Shown here in pieces: positions 46,220-56,408 of a stretch of DNA of 63,545 nucleotides. How positions within the stretch are numbered: position 1 is the first letter of the stretch; each line of letters opens with the position of its first letter. The DNA lies in NCBI GenBank assembly GCA_910587055.1, contig CAJUKY010000012.1:1-63545 (forward strand), written 5' to 3'. A program made the translations under genes and the position numbers. The notes below the pieces were generated by a model. The model did not search any database. It had not been told where the DNA came from and was given only the letters and a program-made list of their open reading frames with translations. This stretch comes from Candidatus Gastranaerophilales bacterium. Its GTDB lineage: Bacteria; Cyanobacteriota; Vampirovibrionia; Gastranaerophilales; Gastranaerophilaceae.

Positions 46220-47452
46220 ATGAAATTAATTCAGAAAGATAATATTGATATAATTTTACAAAATACAAAAAATACCCCCAGAATGGCAGTGTGCACCTAT
46301 TTTTCAATTGATATGCCCGAAAAATATGCAGGGGTTTATACACTTTTTTCAAAACTTCTTTTAAAAGGCACTAAAACCCGCTCAGCTGAGGATTTAGCCA
46401 GTATTATAGAATCAAACGGCATTGAAACATCCGTTAAATGCAAACAGGATTATATAAAGGTTTCCACCCTGTTTTTGAATGAAGATTTTGACCTTGCGCT
46501 TGATGTTTTATCTGATATTTTGCAAAATTCCACATTTGAAAATTTTGAAAAAGAAGTTTTTAAATTAAAAGGGGAGATTGTATCCGATCTTGATTCTCCG
46601 CAGGTCAAAGCGTCGGACGCACTTGTAGAGCGTGTTTATGAAAATCATTACTATGGAAATTCTTTGTCTAAAACATTAAATGATGTTGATAAAATTCAAA
46701 AGCAGGATGTTATTGATGTTTTATCTCAAATTATGAATTCTAAGAAAGTTATATCAATCGCCGGTGATTTTAATGATGAAGAAAAGCTTGTTGATTATAT
46801 AGTTCAAAAGTTTAATTTTATGAAAGCGGGCGAAAGTACATCTAAAATATCCGATATACCTGTTTTAAATCTCGGCAGTGATGAGATTATAAAAATTGTA
46901 AAGAATGATGCAAAACAAGCGCAGATTTTTAAAGGAATTGTTGTTGATACACAGTTTAGTGAAGATTATCCTAAAATTGTTGTTATGAATAATATTTTAG
47001 GGTCTTCAGGGCTTTCTTCAAGATTATTTGTTGAGCTCCGTGATAAGCAGGGGCTTGCATATACCGTAAGGAGTGCGCTTGAACCTTTGAAACATTCTTC
47101 ATTGTTTTATTTTTACATAGGAACGGAACCGAAGAATATAGTTAAATCTCTTGAAGGATTTAAGATTGAAGCGGGCAAAATGGCAAAAGATTATGTGTCC
47201 GATGTTGAATTATCAGGTGCAAAGGAAAATATTCTCGGGCGTTTAGAATATTTTTCTCAGACAAATATGCAGCTGGCCTCAATTGCGGGATATGATTATA
47301 TAATGGGGCTCGGGTTGAATTATGAAGAAAAATACAGAGAAAAACTAAATGCCGTTACAAAAGAGGATGTTTTAAATATGGCTCAAAAGCATCTTTTAAA
47401 TAATGCGGTGATTTCTGTTCTTGCTCCCGATGAATATTTGGAGAATGTTTAA
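46220..47452 (+). CDS. M16-family peptidase-like protein (non-catalytic subunit)
   Basis: A 410-residue M16 fold that lacks HxxEH (the region reads LLLKGTKTRSAEDLA), so it is likely the non-catalytic partner of the preceding gene. LRDKQGLAYTVRSALEP is the Arg/Tyr substrate-binding block typical of these partners. The ATG at 46220 sits 8 bases after GAGGAG; a TTG at 46214 is too close to it. Confidence 0.9.
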   Translation: MKLIQKDNIDIILQNTKNTPRMAVCTYFSIDMPEKYAGVYTLFSKLLLKGTKTRSAEDLASIIESNGIETSVKCKQDYIKVSTLFLNEDFDLALDVLSDILQNSTFENFEKEVFKLKGEIVSDLDSPQVKASDALVERVYENHYYGNSLSKTLNDVDKIQKQDVIDVLSQIMNSKKVISIAGDFNDEEKLVDYIVQKFNFMKAGESTSKISDIPVLNLGSDEIIKIVKNDAKQAQIFKGIVVDTQFSEDYPKIVVMNNILGSSGLSSRLFVELRDKQGLAYTVRSALEPLKHSSLFYFYIGTEPKNIVKSLEGFKIEAGKMAKDYVSDVELSGAKENILGRLEYFSQTNMQLASIAGYDYIMGLGLNYEEKYREKLNAVTKEDVLNMAQKHLLNNAVISVLAPDEYLENV

Positions 47453-47566
47453 CAGGCCTTCATATATAACGGCAATGCAAAAATTTTAAGAAAGTGTTAA
47501 AAATTTGCATGTTTTTTCAGCCTAAATTAGAATTATAATAACCGGATTTTATACAGGTAAAATGTT

Positions 47567-49162
47567 TTGAGCAGTGATATTAAAAATATAGACAGAGAAA
47601 TAAATAAATTTAAAAGAAACGGCGAAATTCAAAAAGCAATTGAATACTGCCAGACTATTCTTATAAAAGAGCCTAGCAGATATGATTTGCACATACGTCT
47701 CGGTGACTTATATATGGACTGGCACCTTGATGTTTATCAGGCAAAACAATACATTGATGAAGCTATAACTCAATATCAAAGAGCAGCGGAAGCTCTGATT
47801 GATAACGGCGAAATTTATTATAAGATAGGCTTTGCTTTTTTCCATAAGGGCGAATTAGACCGCGCAATACATTACTTTAATCTTGCGATGAAAAATGGCG
47901 CCGACAGAGCGCAGTGTCATTATATGACAGCACAGGCTTTGAAGAAAAAAGACAGATACACCGACGCTCTTGAAGAAGCGGATAACGCTTTAAGGTTTAC
48001 TTTCTTTAAATCTTCAAGAATTCACTATTTAAAGCACAGATTGCTGAAAGTGCTTTTCTTTTCTTCGTTTAAAACAAAATTTCAAAGTAATATCGAGCTT
48101 TTGCTTTCATATATTTTTCTGCCTTTTGACAGAGAGGCAAAAAAAGAATTTTTCCAGAAGTTGAAAATTATTGTTATATTTCCCGATTTAGTAAAAGCAT
48201 TTTATCTTTGCAAATTGAAAGATTTTGATAAAGCTATTGAATATTATACAAAAATGATTGATAAAATCCCGGGTTTTACGCCTTTGTATTGTCTTCTCGG
48301 GGATATTTACAGAGCAATAGGCAAGCATGAAGAGGCCATTATTGAATATAAAATGGCACGCTGGATTGATTCATTATGTTTTTCGGCTTATTCAGGGCTT
48401 GTGCAGGCATATGAAGAGATGGGTGATTATGATAATGCAATCTCCACTTATTTAAAATTTATTTCAATTCACCCTAATAATGCCGTTTTGCACAGCAATA
48501 TTGCAAACCTTTATTTTATGAAAGGTGAATATGAACAGGCTGTATCGCATTATCAAAGTGCAATTACTTTAAACCCCAAACAGGATTGGACAAGTATTGT
48601 GGCGCAGACTTTAGGATATGTGCAGCAGAATGTTATTAAAAATACCGATGCAGCCATTGAAGCTTTTCAATCCGCATATCTTTTAACGCCTAAAGAACTT
48701 GATATTTATATAAGTTTAGGATCCGCTTTTTATGATAAAGAAGATTATAAAAATGCACTTATAATCTACAGGAGAGCGCTTGAACTTGAACCTAATAATG
48801 CTAAAATTCACTGCAATTTAGGATATTTATACTGGGGTATGGGCGAATTAACCGAAGCCATTAAAGAATATGAGCTTTCAATAAAATATGACCCGGGATA
48901 TGCCATTGCTCATAATAATTTAGGGGTTATTTATCTTGATGATTTAGCGCATATTCAAAAAGCTGCTGATTGTTTCAGGGCAGCAATTGCCGCTAATCCG
49001 AATTACGCACTTGCGTATTATAATCTTGCAAGGTCTTTATCTATCAAAGGGGAGAAAGTTGAAGCGGCTAAATTCTTCCAGATTGCTCATGATATAAACA
49101 GTATCACAAATGAAATTGACCCCGCTGAAATTCAAGACAGGCTTAATAATCTGTTTGAATAG
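47567..49162 (+). CDS. Large TPR-repeat protein
   Basis: A 531-residue protein of about a dozen tetratricopeptide repeats along its length, for example YCLLGDIYRAIGKHEEAI, IHCNLGYLYWGMGELTEAI and AHNNLGVIYLDD. The middle (residues about 165-215) has a less regular, more hydrophobic stretch. TPR scaffolds bind partner proteins; the partner is unknown. Starts with TTG 47567. No signal peptide. Confidence 0.9.
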   Translation: MSSDIKNIDREINKFKRNGEIQKAIEYCQTILIKEPSRYDLHIRLGDLYMDWHLDVYQAKQYIDEAITQYQRAAEALIDNGEIYYKIGFAFFHKGELDRAIHYFNLAMKNGADRAQCHYMTAQALKKKDRYTDALEEADNALRFTFFKSSRIHYLKHRLLKVLFFSSFKTKFQSNIELLLSYIFLPFDREAKKEFFQKLKIIVIFPDLVKAFYLCKLKDFDKAIEYYTKMIDKIPGFTPLYCLLGDIYRAIGKHEEAIIEYKMARWIDSLCFSAYSGLVQAYEEMGDYDNAISTYLKFISIHPNNAVLHSNIANLYFMKGEYEQAVSHYQSAITLNPKQDWTSIVAQTLGYVQQNVIKNTDAAIEAFQSAYLLTPKELDIYISLGSAFYDKEDYKNALIIYRRALELEPNNAKIHCNLGYLYWGMGELTEAIKEYELSIKYDPGYAIAHNNLGVIYLDDLAHIQKAADCFRAAIAANPNYALAYYNLARSLSIKGEKVEAAKFFQIAHDINSITNEIDPAEIQDRLNNLFE

Positions 49163-49219
49163 CAATATAGCCTTGCAGGTTAATTTAAAAACAGACCTTA
49201 TAATTGTAAAGTTTTTATT

Positions 49220-50188
49220 ATGTCGATATGGGTTTTTATATTAAAAAGAATAATTCAAAGCCTTCCTATAATTGTTATTGTTTCAATTATAAGCTTCTTT
49301 TTGATACGTCTTTCGCCGGTGGATCCTCTTGCCGAGCTAAAGCTTAATCCTTCAATTTCAAAAGAAACCCTTGAACATGAAAAACAAAGGCTCGGGCTTG
49401 ATAAACCAGTTTATATTCAATATGTTTACTGGGCAAAGAATTTTATAAAAGGCGATATGAGAACAAGTGTCACAGGCGAGCTTGTTTCATCAAAGATTAA
49501 AGAAAGGGTTTTAAATACTCTGCTTTTATCGTTCAGTGTACTATTCTGGACATGGATGATAGGAATTCCGATGGGTGTTATTGCCGCATTGAATTACAGA
49601 AGTGTGTATGACAGGCTTCTAACCGTTTTTTCATCAATAGGTATGGCAATACCGTCTTTTTTCTTTGCAATTTTATTATTGATTTTTGCGCAGAAAACAG
49701 GCTGGTTTCCTATCGGCGGGCTCACAAGCGCCAATTTTTACAATATGAGTATTTTTGAAAAAACGCTTGATATTATGCATCATCTTTTCCTGCCGACGCT
49801 TGTTTTGACAACAATTTCTCTTGCGGGGCTTTCGCGCCAGATGAGAGCAAATCTTCTGGATGTTCTGGACAGTGATTATGTAAAATTTGCCCGTGCAAAA
49901 GGTCTTCCCAATTATAAAGTTATAATTAAACATGCCTTAAGAAACGCTATAAATCCGCTTGTTACAATGCTTGGCTTTGAGTTTGCAGGGTTATTGTCAG
50001 GCGCTGCGCTTACAGAATATGTGTTTCAATACCCGGGGCTCGGGCGTCTTATTCTGGAAGCTGTTTTAAAATCCGATATTAATCTTGTTATGGCAAGTCT
50101 TATGATAGGCTCATTTATGCTCATTCTGGGGAATATTATGGCGGATATCCTTTTAAAATTGACCGACCCGAGGGTAAAGGTAGGGTAA
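49220..50188 (+). CDS. dppB: Peptide ABC transporter permease, DppB/OppB type
   Basis: A 322-residue membrane permease with six predicted helices and the EAA loop region ARAKGLPNYKVIIKHALRNA then NPLVTMLG typical of the DppB family. It forms the channel with DppC for di- or oligopeptides. Substrate-binding protein and ATPase genes are not in the window. Gap of 3 bp to the next gene. Confidence 0.93.
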   Translation: MSIWVFILKRIIQSLPIIVIVSIISFFLIRLSPVDPLAELKLNPSISKETLEHEKQRLGLDKPVYIQYVYWAKNFIKGDMRTSVTGELVSSKIKERVLNTLLLSFSVLFWTWMIGIPMGVIAALNYRSVYDRLLTVFSSIGMAIPSFFFAILLLIFAQKTGWFPIGGLTSANFYNMSIFEKTLDIMHHLFLPTLVLTTISLAGLSRQMRANLLDVLDSDYVKFARAKGLPNYKVIIKHALRNAINPLVTMLGFEFAGLLSGAALTEYVFQYPGLGRLILEAVLKSDINLVMASLMIGSFMLILGNIMADILLKLTDPRVKVG

Positions 50189-50191
50189 ACT

Positions 50192-51274
50192 ATGGCATTT
50201 GAAATCAAAAATCCCGAATTAAGAAGATTTTTAAAGGATAAAATAAGCGTTCTTGCGCTTATGGTACTTGTAATTCTTTATATTGCAATATTTTTTGCGG
50301 ATTTTTTTGCCGTATATGATAAAAATTATTCCAAAAGGAATTTATCTTATTCACCCCCTTCAAATGTTTATTTTATTGATGAACTCGGAGATTTTACAAG
50401 GCCTTATACATACAATTGGAAACGCGTTTTTAATAAAGATACATTGAGTATTGAATATAAACAGGACAGAGAGCATAAATACTATTTAAAGTTTTTCTCA
50501 AAAGGTTTTGAATATAAATTTTTAGGACTTTTTAAATGCACGCGCCATTTTGTAAGCGTTGAAGACGGCGGAGAATTATATCTGCTCGGGCTTGATATAA
50601 ACGGGCGGGACAATTTTTCAAGAATTTTATACGGCGGCAGAATTTCTTTAACAATAGGGTTTCTGGCACTTTTTATATCTTTTCCTATCGGACTTTTATA
50701 CGGCGGTATATCGGGATATGCAGGCGGTTTGCTTGATAATATAATGATGAGGATAGCGGAAGCCATAATGTCTGTTCCGAGTTTCTATTTATTGATAATT
50801 CTTGCGGCTATTCTGCCGTCCGGCATGACAAGCTCGCAGAGGTTTGCACTTATTACCGTTATTCTTGCATTTATCGGCTGGGCCGGATTTGCAAGGGTTG
50901 TGCGGGGAATGGTTTTATCCATAAAAAATGAAGATTATGTTAAATCCGCAATTGTTACGGGGTGTTCAAAATCAAGAATAATACTAAAACACATTCTGCC
51001 GCAGACATCAAGTTATGTGATTATTGCAATAGCGTTATCCGTTCCAAGCTTTATACTGGCTGAATCAGGATTAAGTTTCCTCGGGCTCGGTATTCAGCAG
51101 CCTGATGCAAGCTGGGGTAATATGCTGAAAGAAGCTCAGGAATTTGCAAATATTCTTTACCGCCCCTGGCTTTTAACACCCGGATTTTTAATTTTTGTTG
51201 CCGTTTTGTCATATAACTTAATAGGCGATACAATAAGGGATATACTGGATCCTAAAAGCAAAATTAAAACCTAG
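50192..51274 (+). CDS. dppC: Peptide ABC transporter permease, DppC/OppC type
   Basis: A 360-residue permease with an N-terminal helix, a long periplasmic segment (residues 45-130, longer than usual), then the conserved helices. VKSAIVTGCSKSRIILKHILP is the EAA loop and SGLSFLGLGIQQPDASWGNML the family block near the C-terminus. Pairs with DppB. Confidence 0.93.
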   Translation: MAFEIKNPELRRFLKDKISVLALMVLVILYIAIFFADFFAVYDKNYSKRNLSYSPPSNVYFIDELGDFTRPYTYNWKRVFNKDTLSIEYKQDREHKYYLKFFSKGFEYKFLGLFKCTRHFVSVEDGGELYLLGLDINGRDNFSRILYGGRISLTIGFLALFISFPIGLLYGGISGYAGGLLDNIMMRIAEAIMSVPSFYLLIILAAILPSGMTSSQRFALITVILAFIGWAGFARVVRGMVLSIKNEDYVKSAIVTGCSKSRIILKHILPQTSSYVIIAIALSVPSFILAESGLSFLGLGIQQPDASWGNMLKEAQEFANILYRPWLLTPGFLIFVAVLSYNLIGDTIRDILDPKSKIKT

Positions 51275-51322
51275 CTTATAAATACGGGATTGAATAGCAT
51301 TTAAAAAGGAGTTAAAAGGATT

Positions 51323-52036
51323 TTGGAAAACATTAATGATATTTTTGGTTTTGAGCTTGCTCTTTTGTGCAGAATAGGCGCTTCAATTCTTTTTGCCTTT
51401 TTACTCGGTTTGGAGCGTGAAATTACGGGCAAATTTGCAGGGCTCAGAACTCATATACTTGTAAGCGCAGGCGCATGTGTTTTTACGCTTTTATCAATTT
51501 ACGCTTTTAAAATGCAGGTGATTGCAGGATTTGCCGGTGTGAATGACCCTGCAAGGATTGCCGCGCAGATAATTACCGGTATCGGTTTTATAGGTGCAGG
51601 AACCGTTATGCGCCACGGGAATAATATTTACGGCATAACAACCGCGGCAACACTTTGGATGTGTGCTGCAATCGGTATGGCTTGCGGTACCGGTATGTTT
51701 GACATAGCGGCTGTTGCTACCGTATTTTCTTTAATTGTACTTGTTCTGGTGAGAAAATTTGAGAGAAATTTCTTATCAAGCAAATCTTATGAATCAAAAT
51801 TAATGGAGATAAAATTAACTGCACCCATTGCTCATCTTGAGGCTATGAACAGCCTTGTGGATAAAAGTTTCAATAAAATTCAAAAAATTGAAAGAAAGAT
51901 AGTAAATGATGAAAAAGGCAGCTATATTGTAATAAAGATGCGTATTCTGGCCGGCTGCGCCTTAAGTGAAGTCAACGATACTTTCCGCGATAAAGATTTT
52001 ATTGAAAAACTTGAAATTCAAGAAATTGATGAATAA
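51323..52036 (+). CDS. MgtC/SapB-family membrane protein
   Basis: A 237-residue protein of the MgtC family: LLGLEREITGKFAGLRTH near the N-terminus, four to five helices, GIGFIGAGTVMRHG, then a cytoplasmic C-terminal domain. MgtC proteins influence Mg2+ homeostasis or ATP synthase in pathogens; here the role is unknown. TTG start behind AAAAGGAG. Confidence 0.88.
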   Translation: MENINDIFGFELALLCRIGASILFAFLLGLEREITGKFAGLRTHILVSAGACVFTLLSIYAFKMQVIAGFAGVNDPARIAAQIITGIGFIGAGTVMRHGNNIYGITTAATLWMCAAIGMACGTGMFDIAAVATVFSLIVLVLVRKFERNFLSSKSYESKLMEIKLTAPIAHLEAMNSLVDKSFNKIQKIERKIVNDEKGSYIVIKMRILAGCALSEVNDTFRDKDFIEKLEIQEIDE

Positions 52037-52103
52037 ATTTTGTTTCGAATTGTAAAGACTGTACTAAAAATTTTGCTTGTGTTATTGTTTAATTGTAAAG
52101 ATA

Positions 52104-52109
52104 TATAAT
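52104..52109 (+). promoter_or_regulatory. -10 box close to infB start
   Basis: TATAAT 9 bases before the infB ATG (52119), with GGAAG between. Transcription from it would give a leader of only a few bases. A -35 box is not clear, so this is tentative. Confidence 0.35.
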
Positions 52110-52118
52110 GGAAGCAAA

Positions 52119-54644
52119 ATGAGAGTTCACGAACTTGCTAAAGAACTGAATGTCAGCGCTAAAGAATTAATGGAAACAGCCAAAGAAAAGCTGGGGATTG
52201 TATTTAAGTCTCACAGTGTAGCTGTTTCGCAGGGTAATATTGATAACATCCGTGCTTTATATGCAAAACCTGAAGAAAAGAAAGCTAAGCCTAAAGCATT
52301 TATAGTTAAAAAAGTCAAAGCTGAAAAGCCTGAAGAGGCGCCGAAAGCTGAAGAAATGCAGGCTGTGCCCAAAGTTATTGTTACAAAAGTGGTTAAAACA
52401 AGTACGGAAAAGCCGAAACCCCCTGTGGTTGAGCCTCCTGTTAAAGAAAGACCCAAGCTTGAAATTGTGCGTCCTGCACCGAAACAGCAGGATAATGTTG
52501 CGCCGCAGGCTCCTTCCCGCCCTGTGCACAGAGAACCTGCAAACAGAATTCCCGATATTGCTTCGCTTACACGCAAGAATTTTGGCAAACCTGCTTTGAA
52601 AGACGAAAAGCCTTCCAAGGACGGCGCCAAGCCGAAAGATAAAGCACAGGCTAAGTCAAATGCAGACAATCAGGCTCAAAAAACTCCCATAAAAAGACAT
52701 ATAATTTCGCCCGATATGTATGCAAATCAGGATTTTAGAAATAAAAAGAAGAAAAAAGAAAAGAATTATAAAAATAAAGAAGAACAGGAAAGAATAAGTC
52801 TTGAAAAGGCTGTTCAATCCAAGCACAAAAAGCATGTTCAGGAAGTTGAATCCGTTGAAGAAGTAAAACAGGTTGTAATAAACAGGCCTATGACAGTTGG
52901 CGAGCTTGCGGATAAGATTAAAAAATCGCCTGCGGAAATCATTAAATTTTTAATGATGGAAAAAATCATGGTGACCGTAAATTCGCCTATAGATATTGAT
53001 ACGGCTAAAAGAGCCGCTATAAATTTTGATATTGAACCGCTTGATGAAGATATTGAAGCATTTATTAAGGAAGAAACCGAAAAAGAAGAGAAAAATAAAA
53101 TTCTTCTTGAGGCCGATGAAAAATCTATAATTAAAAGAGCGCCCGTTGTTACTATAATGGGGCACGTTGACCATGGTAAAACGACGCTTCTGGATAGCAT
53201 CCGCGCTTCAAAACACAAGATTGTTTCAACGGAAGTGGGCGGAATTACCCAGAGCATCGGTGCCTACACCGTTTGGCAGGGTGATAAAAAGATTGTATTT
53301 ATTGATACACCGGGTCATGAGGCTTTTACGCAAATGCGTGCAAGGGGCGCAAAATCAACGGATATTGCTATTCTTGTGGTTGCAGCAGATGACGGCGTTA
53401 TGCCACAGACGATTGAGGCTATAAATCACGCTAAATCGGCAAATGTACCGATTATTGTGGCCGTAAATAAAATGGATAAGCCTGATGCTGATCCTGATAA
53501 AGTGCTGCAGCAGCTAACAGAATACGGGCTTGTGCCTGAAGCTTGGGGCGGAGATACAATCTGTGTCAAGGTTTCAGCTATTCAAGGAAAGGGAATTGAT
53601 GAGCTTCTTGAATATATTCTGCTTGTTGCTGAAATGCAGGAATTAAAAGCGGTTAAGGATTGCCCTGGAATGGGTGTTATAATTGAAGCCAACCTTGATA
53701 AAGGCAAAGGGCCAGTTGCTACAATGCTTGTTCAAAACGGCGTTTTGAATGTAGGTGATTCAATTGTAGTGGGTACCGTCGGCGGTAAAGTACGTGCACT
53801 GCTTGATGATTCGGGGCAAAGAGTAAAATCCGCAGGACCCTCAACCCCTGTTGAAATTTTGGGCTTAAATGAAGTGCCGCAGGCAGGCGATGCTTTTGAA
53901 GTGGTTCAAAATGAACGCGTTATGAAACAGATTGTATCTGAAAGAAAACAGCGCGAAAGGGTTAGCAGGCTTGAAGCTATGGCGGTTTCCCATGTTAAGA
54001 AAGAAACCCTTGCAAATGATGAAATTAAAAATCTTAATTTGATTATTAAAGCCAATACAAATGGCTCTGCTGAAGCGGTTTCGCAGGCTATTCAGAATGT
54101 GAAATCCACCGAAGTTATACCGAAAATTATGCATGTGGGCGTAGGAGATATCTCAGAAGCCGATGTAATGCTGGCTTCCGCAAGTGATGCGATAATTCTC
54201 GGTTTTAGTGTTAAAGAAGACGCAAATGCGCTTGCTGCGGCTGAAAGAGAGCTTGTTCAAATTAAAAAATATGATATCATTTATCAGGTTTTGGAAGATG
54301 TTGAAAAAACAATGCTTTCTCTGCTTGAACCTGAAATTCAGGAAGTTGAGCTCGGTACGGCAGAAGTAAGGCAGATTTTTACATTTGGCAAAACAGGTAA
54401 AATTGCAGGCTGTTATGTAACCGAAGGAAAAATTGTCCGCTCTAAAACCGCTGTGGTTAAAAGAGGCGGGGTTGAAATTTACAAAGGCGAAATTAACCAG
54501 CTGAAACGCTTTAAAGATGATGTTAAAGAGGTTGCACAGGGTTTTGAATGCGGTATTTCGTTTGCTAAATTTAATGACCTTCAAGAAGGCGATATAATCG
54601 AGGTTTCAACAACTAAAGAGATTGAAAGAAGCTCTCTGGTTTAA
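52119..54644 (+). CDS. infB: Translation initiation factor IF-2
   Basis: An 841-residue IF-2. The N-terminus MRVHELAKELNVSAKELM is the first IF2_N domain, followed by a Lys/Pro/Ala-rich linker, a second IF2_N (MTVGELADKIKKSPAEIIK), then the GTPase with GHVDHGKT, DTPGHEAF and NKMDKP, and the fMet-tRNA-binding C-terminus. The frame opens at 52077 but ATG 52119 gives the standard start. nusA does not precede it; mgtC does. rbfA and truB follow. Confidence 0.98.
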   Translation: MRVHELAKELNVSAKELMETAKEKLGIVFKSHSVAVSQGNIDNIRALYAKPEEKKAKPKAFIVKKVKAEKPEEAPKAEEMQAVPKVIVTKVVKTSTEKPKPPVVEPPVKERPKLEIVRPAPKQQDNVAPQAPSRPVHREPANRIPDIASLTRKNFGKPALKDEKPSKDGAKPKDKAQAKSNADNQAQKTPIKRHIISPDMYANQDFRNKKKKKEKNYKNKEEQERISLEKAVQSKHKKHVQEVESVEEVKQVVINRPMTVGELADKIKKSPAEIIKFLMMEKIMVTVNSPIDIDTAKRAAINFDIEPLDEDIEAFIKEETEKEEKNKILLEADEKSIIKRAPVVTIMGHVDHGKTTLLDSIRASKHKIVSTEVGGITQSIGAYTVWQGDKKIVFIDTPGHEAFTQMRARGAKSTDIAILVVAADDGVMPQTIEAINHAKSANVPIIVAVNKMDKPDADPDKVLQQLTEYGLVPEAWGGDTICVKVSAIQGKGIDELLEYILLVAEMQELKAVKDCPGMGVIIEANLDKGKGPVATMLVQNGVLNVGDSIVVGTVGGKVRALLDDSGQRVKSAGPSTPVEILGLNEVPQAGDAFEVVQNERVMKQIVSERKQRERVSRLEAMAVSHVKKETLANDEIKNLNLIIKANTNGSAEAVSQAIQNVKSTEVIPKIMHVGVGDISEADVMLASASDAIILGFSVKEDANALAAAERELVQIKKYDIIYQVLEDVEKTMLSLLEPEIQEVELGTAEVRQIFTFGKTGKIAGCYVTEGKIVRSKTAVVKRGGVEIYKGEINQLKRFKDDVKEVAQGFECGISFAKFNDLQEGDIIEVSTTKEIERSSLV

Positions 54645-54754
54645 AAAAACAGTGCAGCGGTCTCTATGTTTTTCAGTAAGGGGCTGCATCCTTTGTACTA
54701 AGCCGATTTTAGCCTATTAAACATGATTTGTATTAATGCATAAGGAAAATTATC

Positions 54755-55108
54755 ATGACACTTAGAAATGAAAAAGTTCGAAAAGCCCTGATGAGAGAGA
54801 TTTCCGATATTCTGTTCCGAGAAGTTAAAAATCCGCATATCACAGGAATTGTTTCTATTACTGATGTCGAGGTGTCTCACGATAATTCTTATGCAAAAGT
54901 TTTTTACAGCGTGATGGCTGATGATGAAGATAAGAAAAAGGAAACGGTTGAAGCACTCAAAACTGTTACTCCAAAAATTCGCTATGAGGTAGGAAAGCGT
55001 ATCAGACTTAGGAAAACGCCTGAATTGAATTTTATTTTGGATGAGTCCCTTGAAAGAGGATTTAGAATTACAAAACTGATTGACCAAATTTCAAGAGGTG
55101 AAATTTAG
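54755..55108 (+). CDS. rbfA: Ribosome-binding factor A
   Basis: A 117-residue RbfA, a KH-type 30S maturation factor. RKALMREISDILFREVKNPHI, the VSITDVEVSHDNSYAKVFYSV block and LNFILDESLERG are characteristic. Follows infB in the usual order. The frame of truB is open into the end of rbfA. Confidence 0.96.
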   Translation: MTLRNEKVRKALMREISDILFREVKNPHITGIVSITDVEVSHDNSYAKVFYSVMADDEDKKKETVEALKTVTPKIRYEVGKRIRLRKTPELNFILDESLERGFRITKLIDQISRGEI

Positions 55109-55109
55109 T

Positions 55110-56372
55110 TTGGAATCTTCAAAAAAAATATTTAAAAAATGTAATTCTGAAAATTCTTGCAATGAGGAGCTTTTACGTGATTGCACTGATGTAAAATCCG
55201 CTTACGGCGGCAAAAATGAACCTTTTTGTTTTTTAAATATTTTTAAACCTCGCGGTATTACTTCATTTGACGTCATTTATAAGCTTAGAAAACGTTTCAA
55301 GATTAAGAAAATCGGGCATTCGGGCACCCTTGACCCCGAAGCGCAAGGCGTCATGCAGGTTGCGGTCGGAAAAGCCACGCGGCTATTGGATTATCTCGGG
55401 TCTGATAAAAAGTATATTGCAAAGCTCAGGTTTGGTTATTTTTCCTCAACGGCTGATGCAGAGGGGGATATAGTACCGTTTAACGTGCCGGATTTTGACT
55501 GCAAGCAGCTTTTGGCTGCAATTAATTCTATGACAGGCTTTATAGAGCAGCTTCCGCCAGCATTTAGCGCCGTAAAGGTAGGCGGGAAGAAGCTTTGCGA
55601 CCTTGCAAGGAAAAAAAATCGAAAAATAACGTGTGCGGCTTTTTCTGCATTTAAAAATTCCCCTGAAAGTATTATAAATAAAGAGTTTTCGCTTCAAGAA
55701 TTTACATCTCCTTTTGATGCATCAAAAAATAATGCTGTTTTGGATAAAAATACTGCCGCTTCTGCTTTTAGTGGGGATGCTGAGCGTTCAAATTCTGATA
55801 CGGCGGGGATTTCTAATTTTCAAAATAACGAAAAGCCTTTAAATTCAAATACTCCGGATGTTTTATTTAAAAATTTTAATAACGAACTCGCCGGGGTTGA
55901 AATTCCAAAACGAACCGTTGAAATTTATGAAGCAAAATTATTAAGTTTTGTAACAGCTTCTCATCCCGATAATTCTTCAAAAAAAATTCCATATGAGGCA
56001 GAAATTGAAGTCTTCTGTTCAAAAGGTACTTATATTCGTTCATTTGCTGTTGATTTAGCCGCAAAACTTGGCACCTGTGCTTATTTGACCTCTCTTGTGC
56101 GCACTCAGGCAGGCAAATTTGATATTAAAAATTCTGTTCAAATTGATGAAGCAGAACTTGATAAACATGGTATAAAGCCCGCCTCTGCTCTTAATTTGCC
56201 TGAATACAAACTTAATGAAGAGGAGTTTTTAAAGGTACTTAACGGTGTTTCGTTTCCTTCAAGGTGTGCTATGCCTGAAAATAAGCCTTTAATGCTCATT
56301 TTTAAAAATAATCTTGTATCAATCGCGCTTTTATCGGATAATAGAATTGCATGTAAAAAGGTTTTTAAATAG
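55110..56372 (+). CDS. truB: tRNA pseudouridine-55 synthase TruB with a large insertion
   Basis: A 420-residue TruB, far longer than the usual 290-310. The catalytic Asp is in GHSGTLDPEAQGV, and CSKGTYIRSFAVDLA and LTSLVRTQAGKF are the C-terminal family blocks. Two additions are odd: an N-terminal Lys/Cys-rich extension of about 40 residues, and an insertion of about 90-100 residues (nucleotides about 55610-55905) that is Ser/Asn/Ala rich and probably unstructured, inserted after KKLCDLARKK. The TTG at 55110 follows AAGAGGTG; TTG 55080 is a longer alternative. Confidence 0.92.
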   Translation: MESSKKIFKKCNSENSCNEELLRDCTDVKSAYGGKNEPFCFLNIFKPRGITSFDVIYKLRKRFKIKKIGHSGTLDPEAQGVMQVAVGKATRLLDYLGSDKKYIAKLRFGYFSSTADAEGDIVPFNVPDFDCKQLLAAINSMTGFIEQLPPAFSAVKVGGKKLCDLARKKNRKITCAAFSAFKNSPESIINKEFSLQEFTSPFDASKNNAVLDKNTAASAFSGDAERSNSDTAGISNFQNNEKPLNSNTPDVLFKNFNNELAGVEIPKRTVEIYEAKLLSFVTASHPDNSSKKIPYEAEIEVFCSKGTYIRSFAVDLAAKLGTCAYLTSLVRTQAGKFDIKNSVQIDEAELDKHGIKPASALNLPEYKLNEEEFLKVLNGVSFPSRCAMPENKPLMLIFKNNLVSIALLSDNRIACKKVFK

Positions 56373-56408
56373 TGTAGAGAAGCGGAAAAGCTTTATTCAG
56401 AGGGAAAT

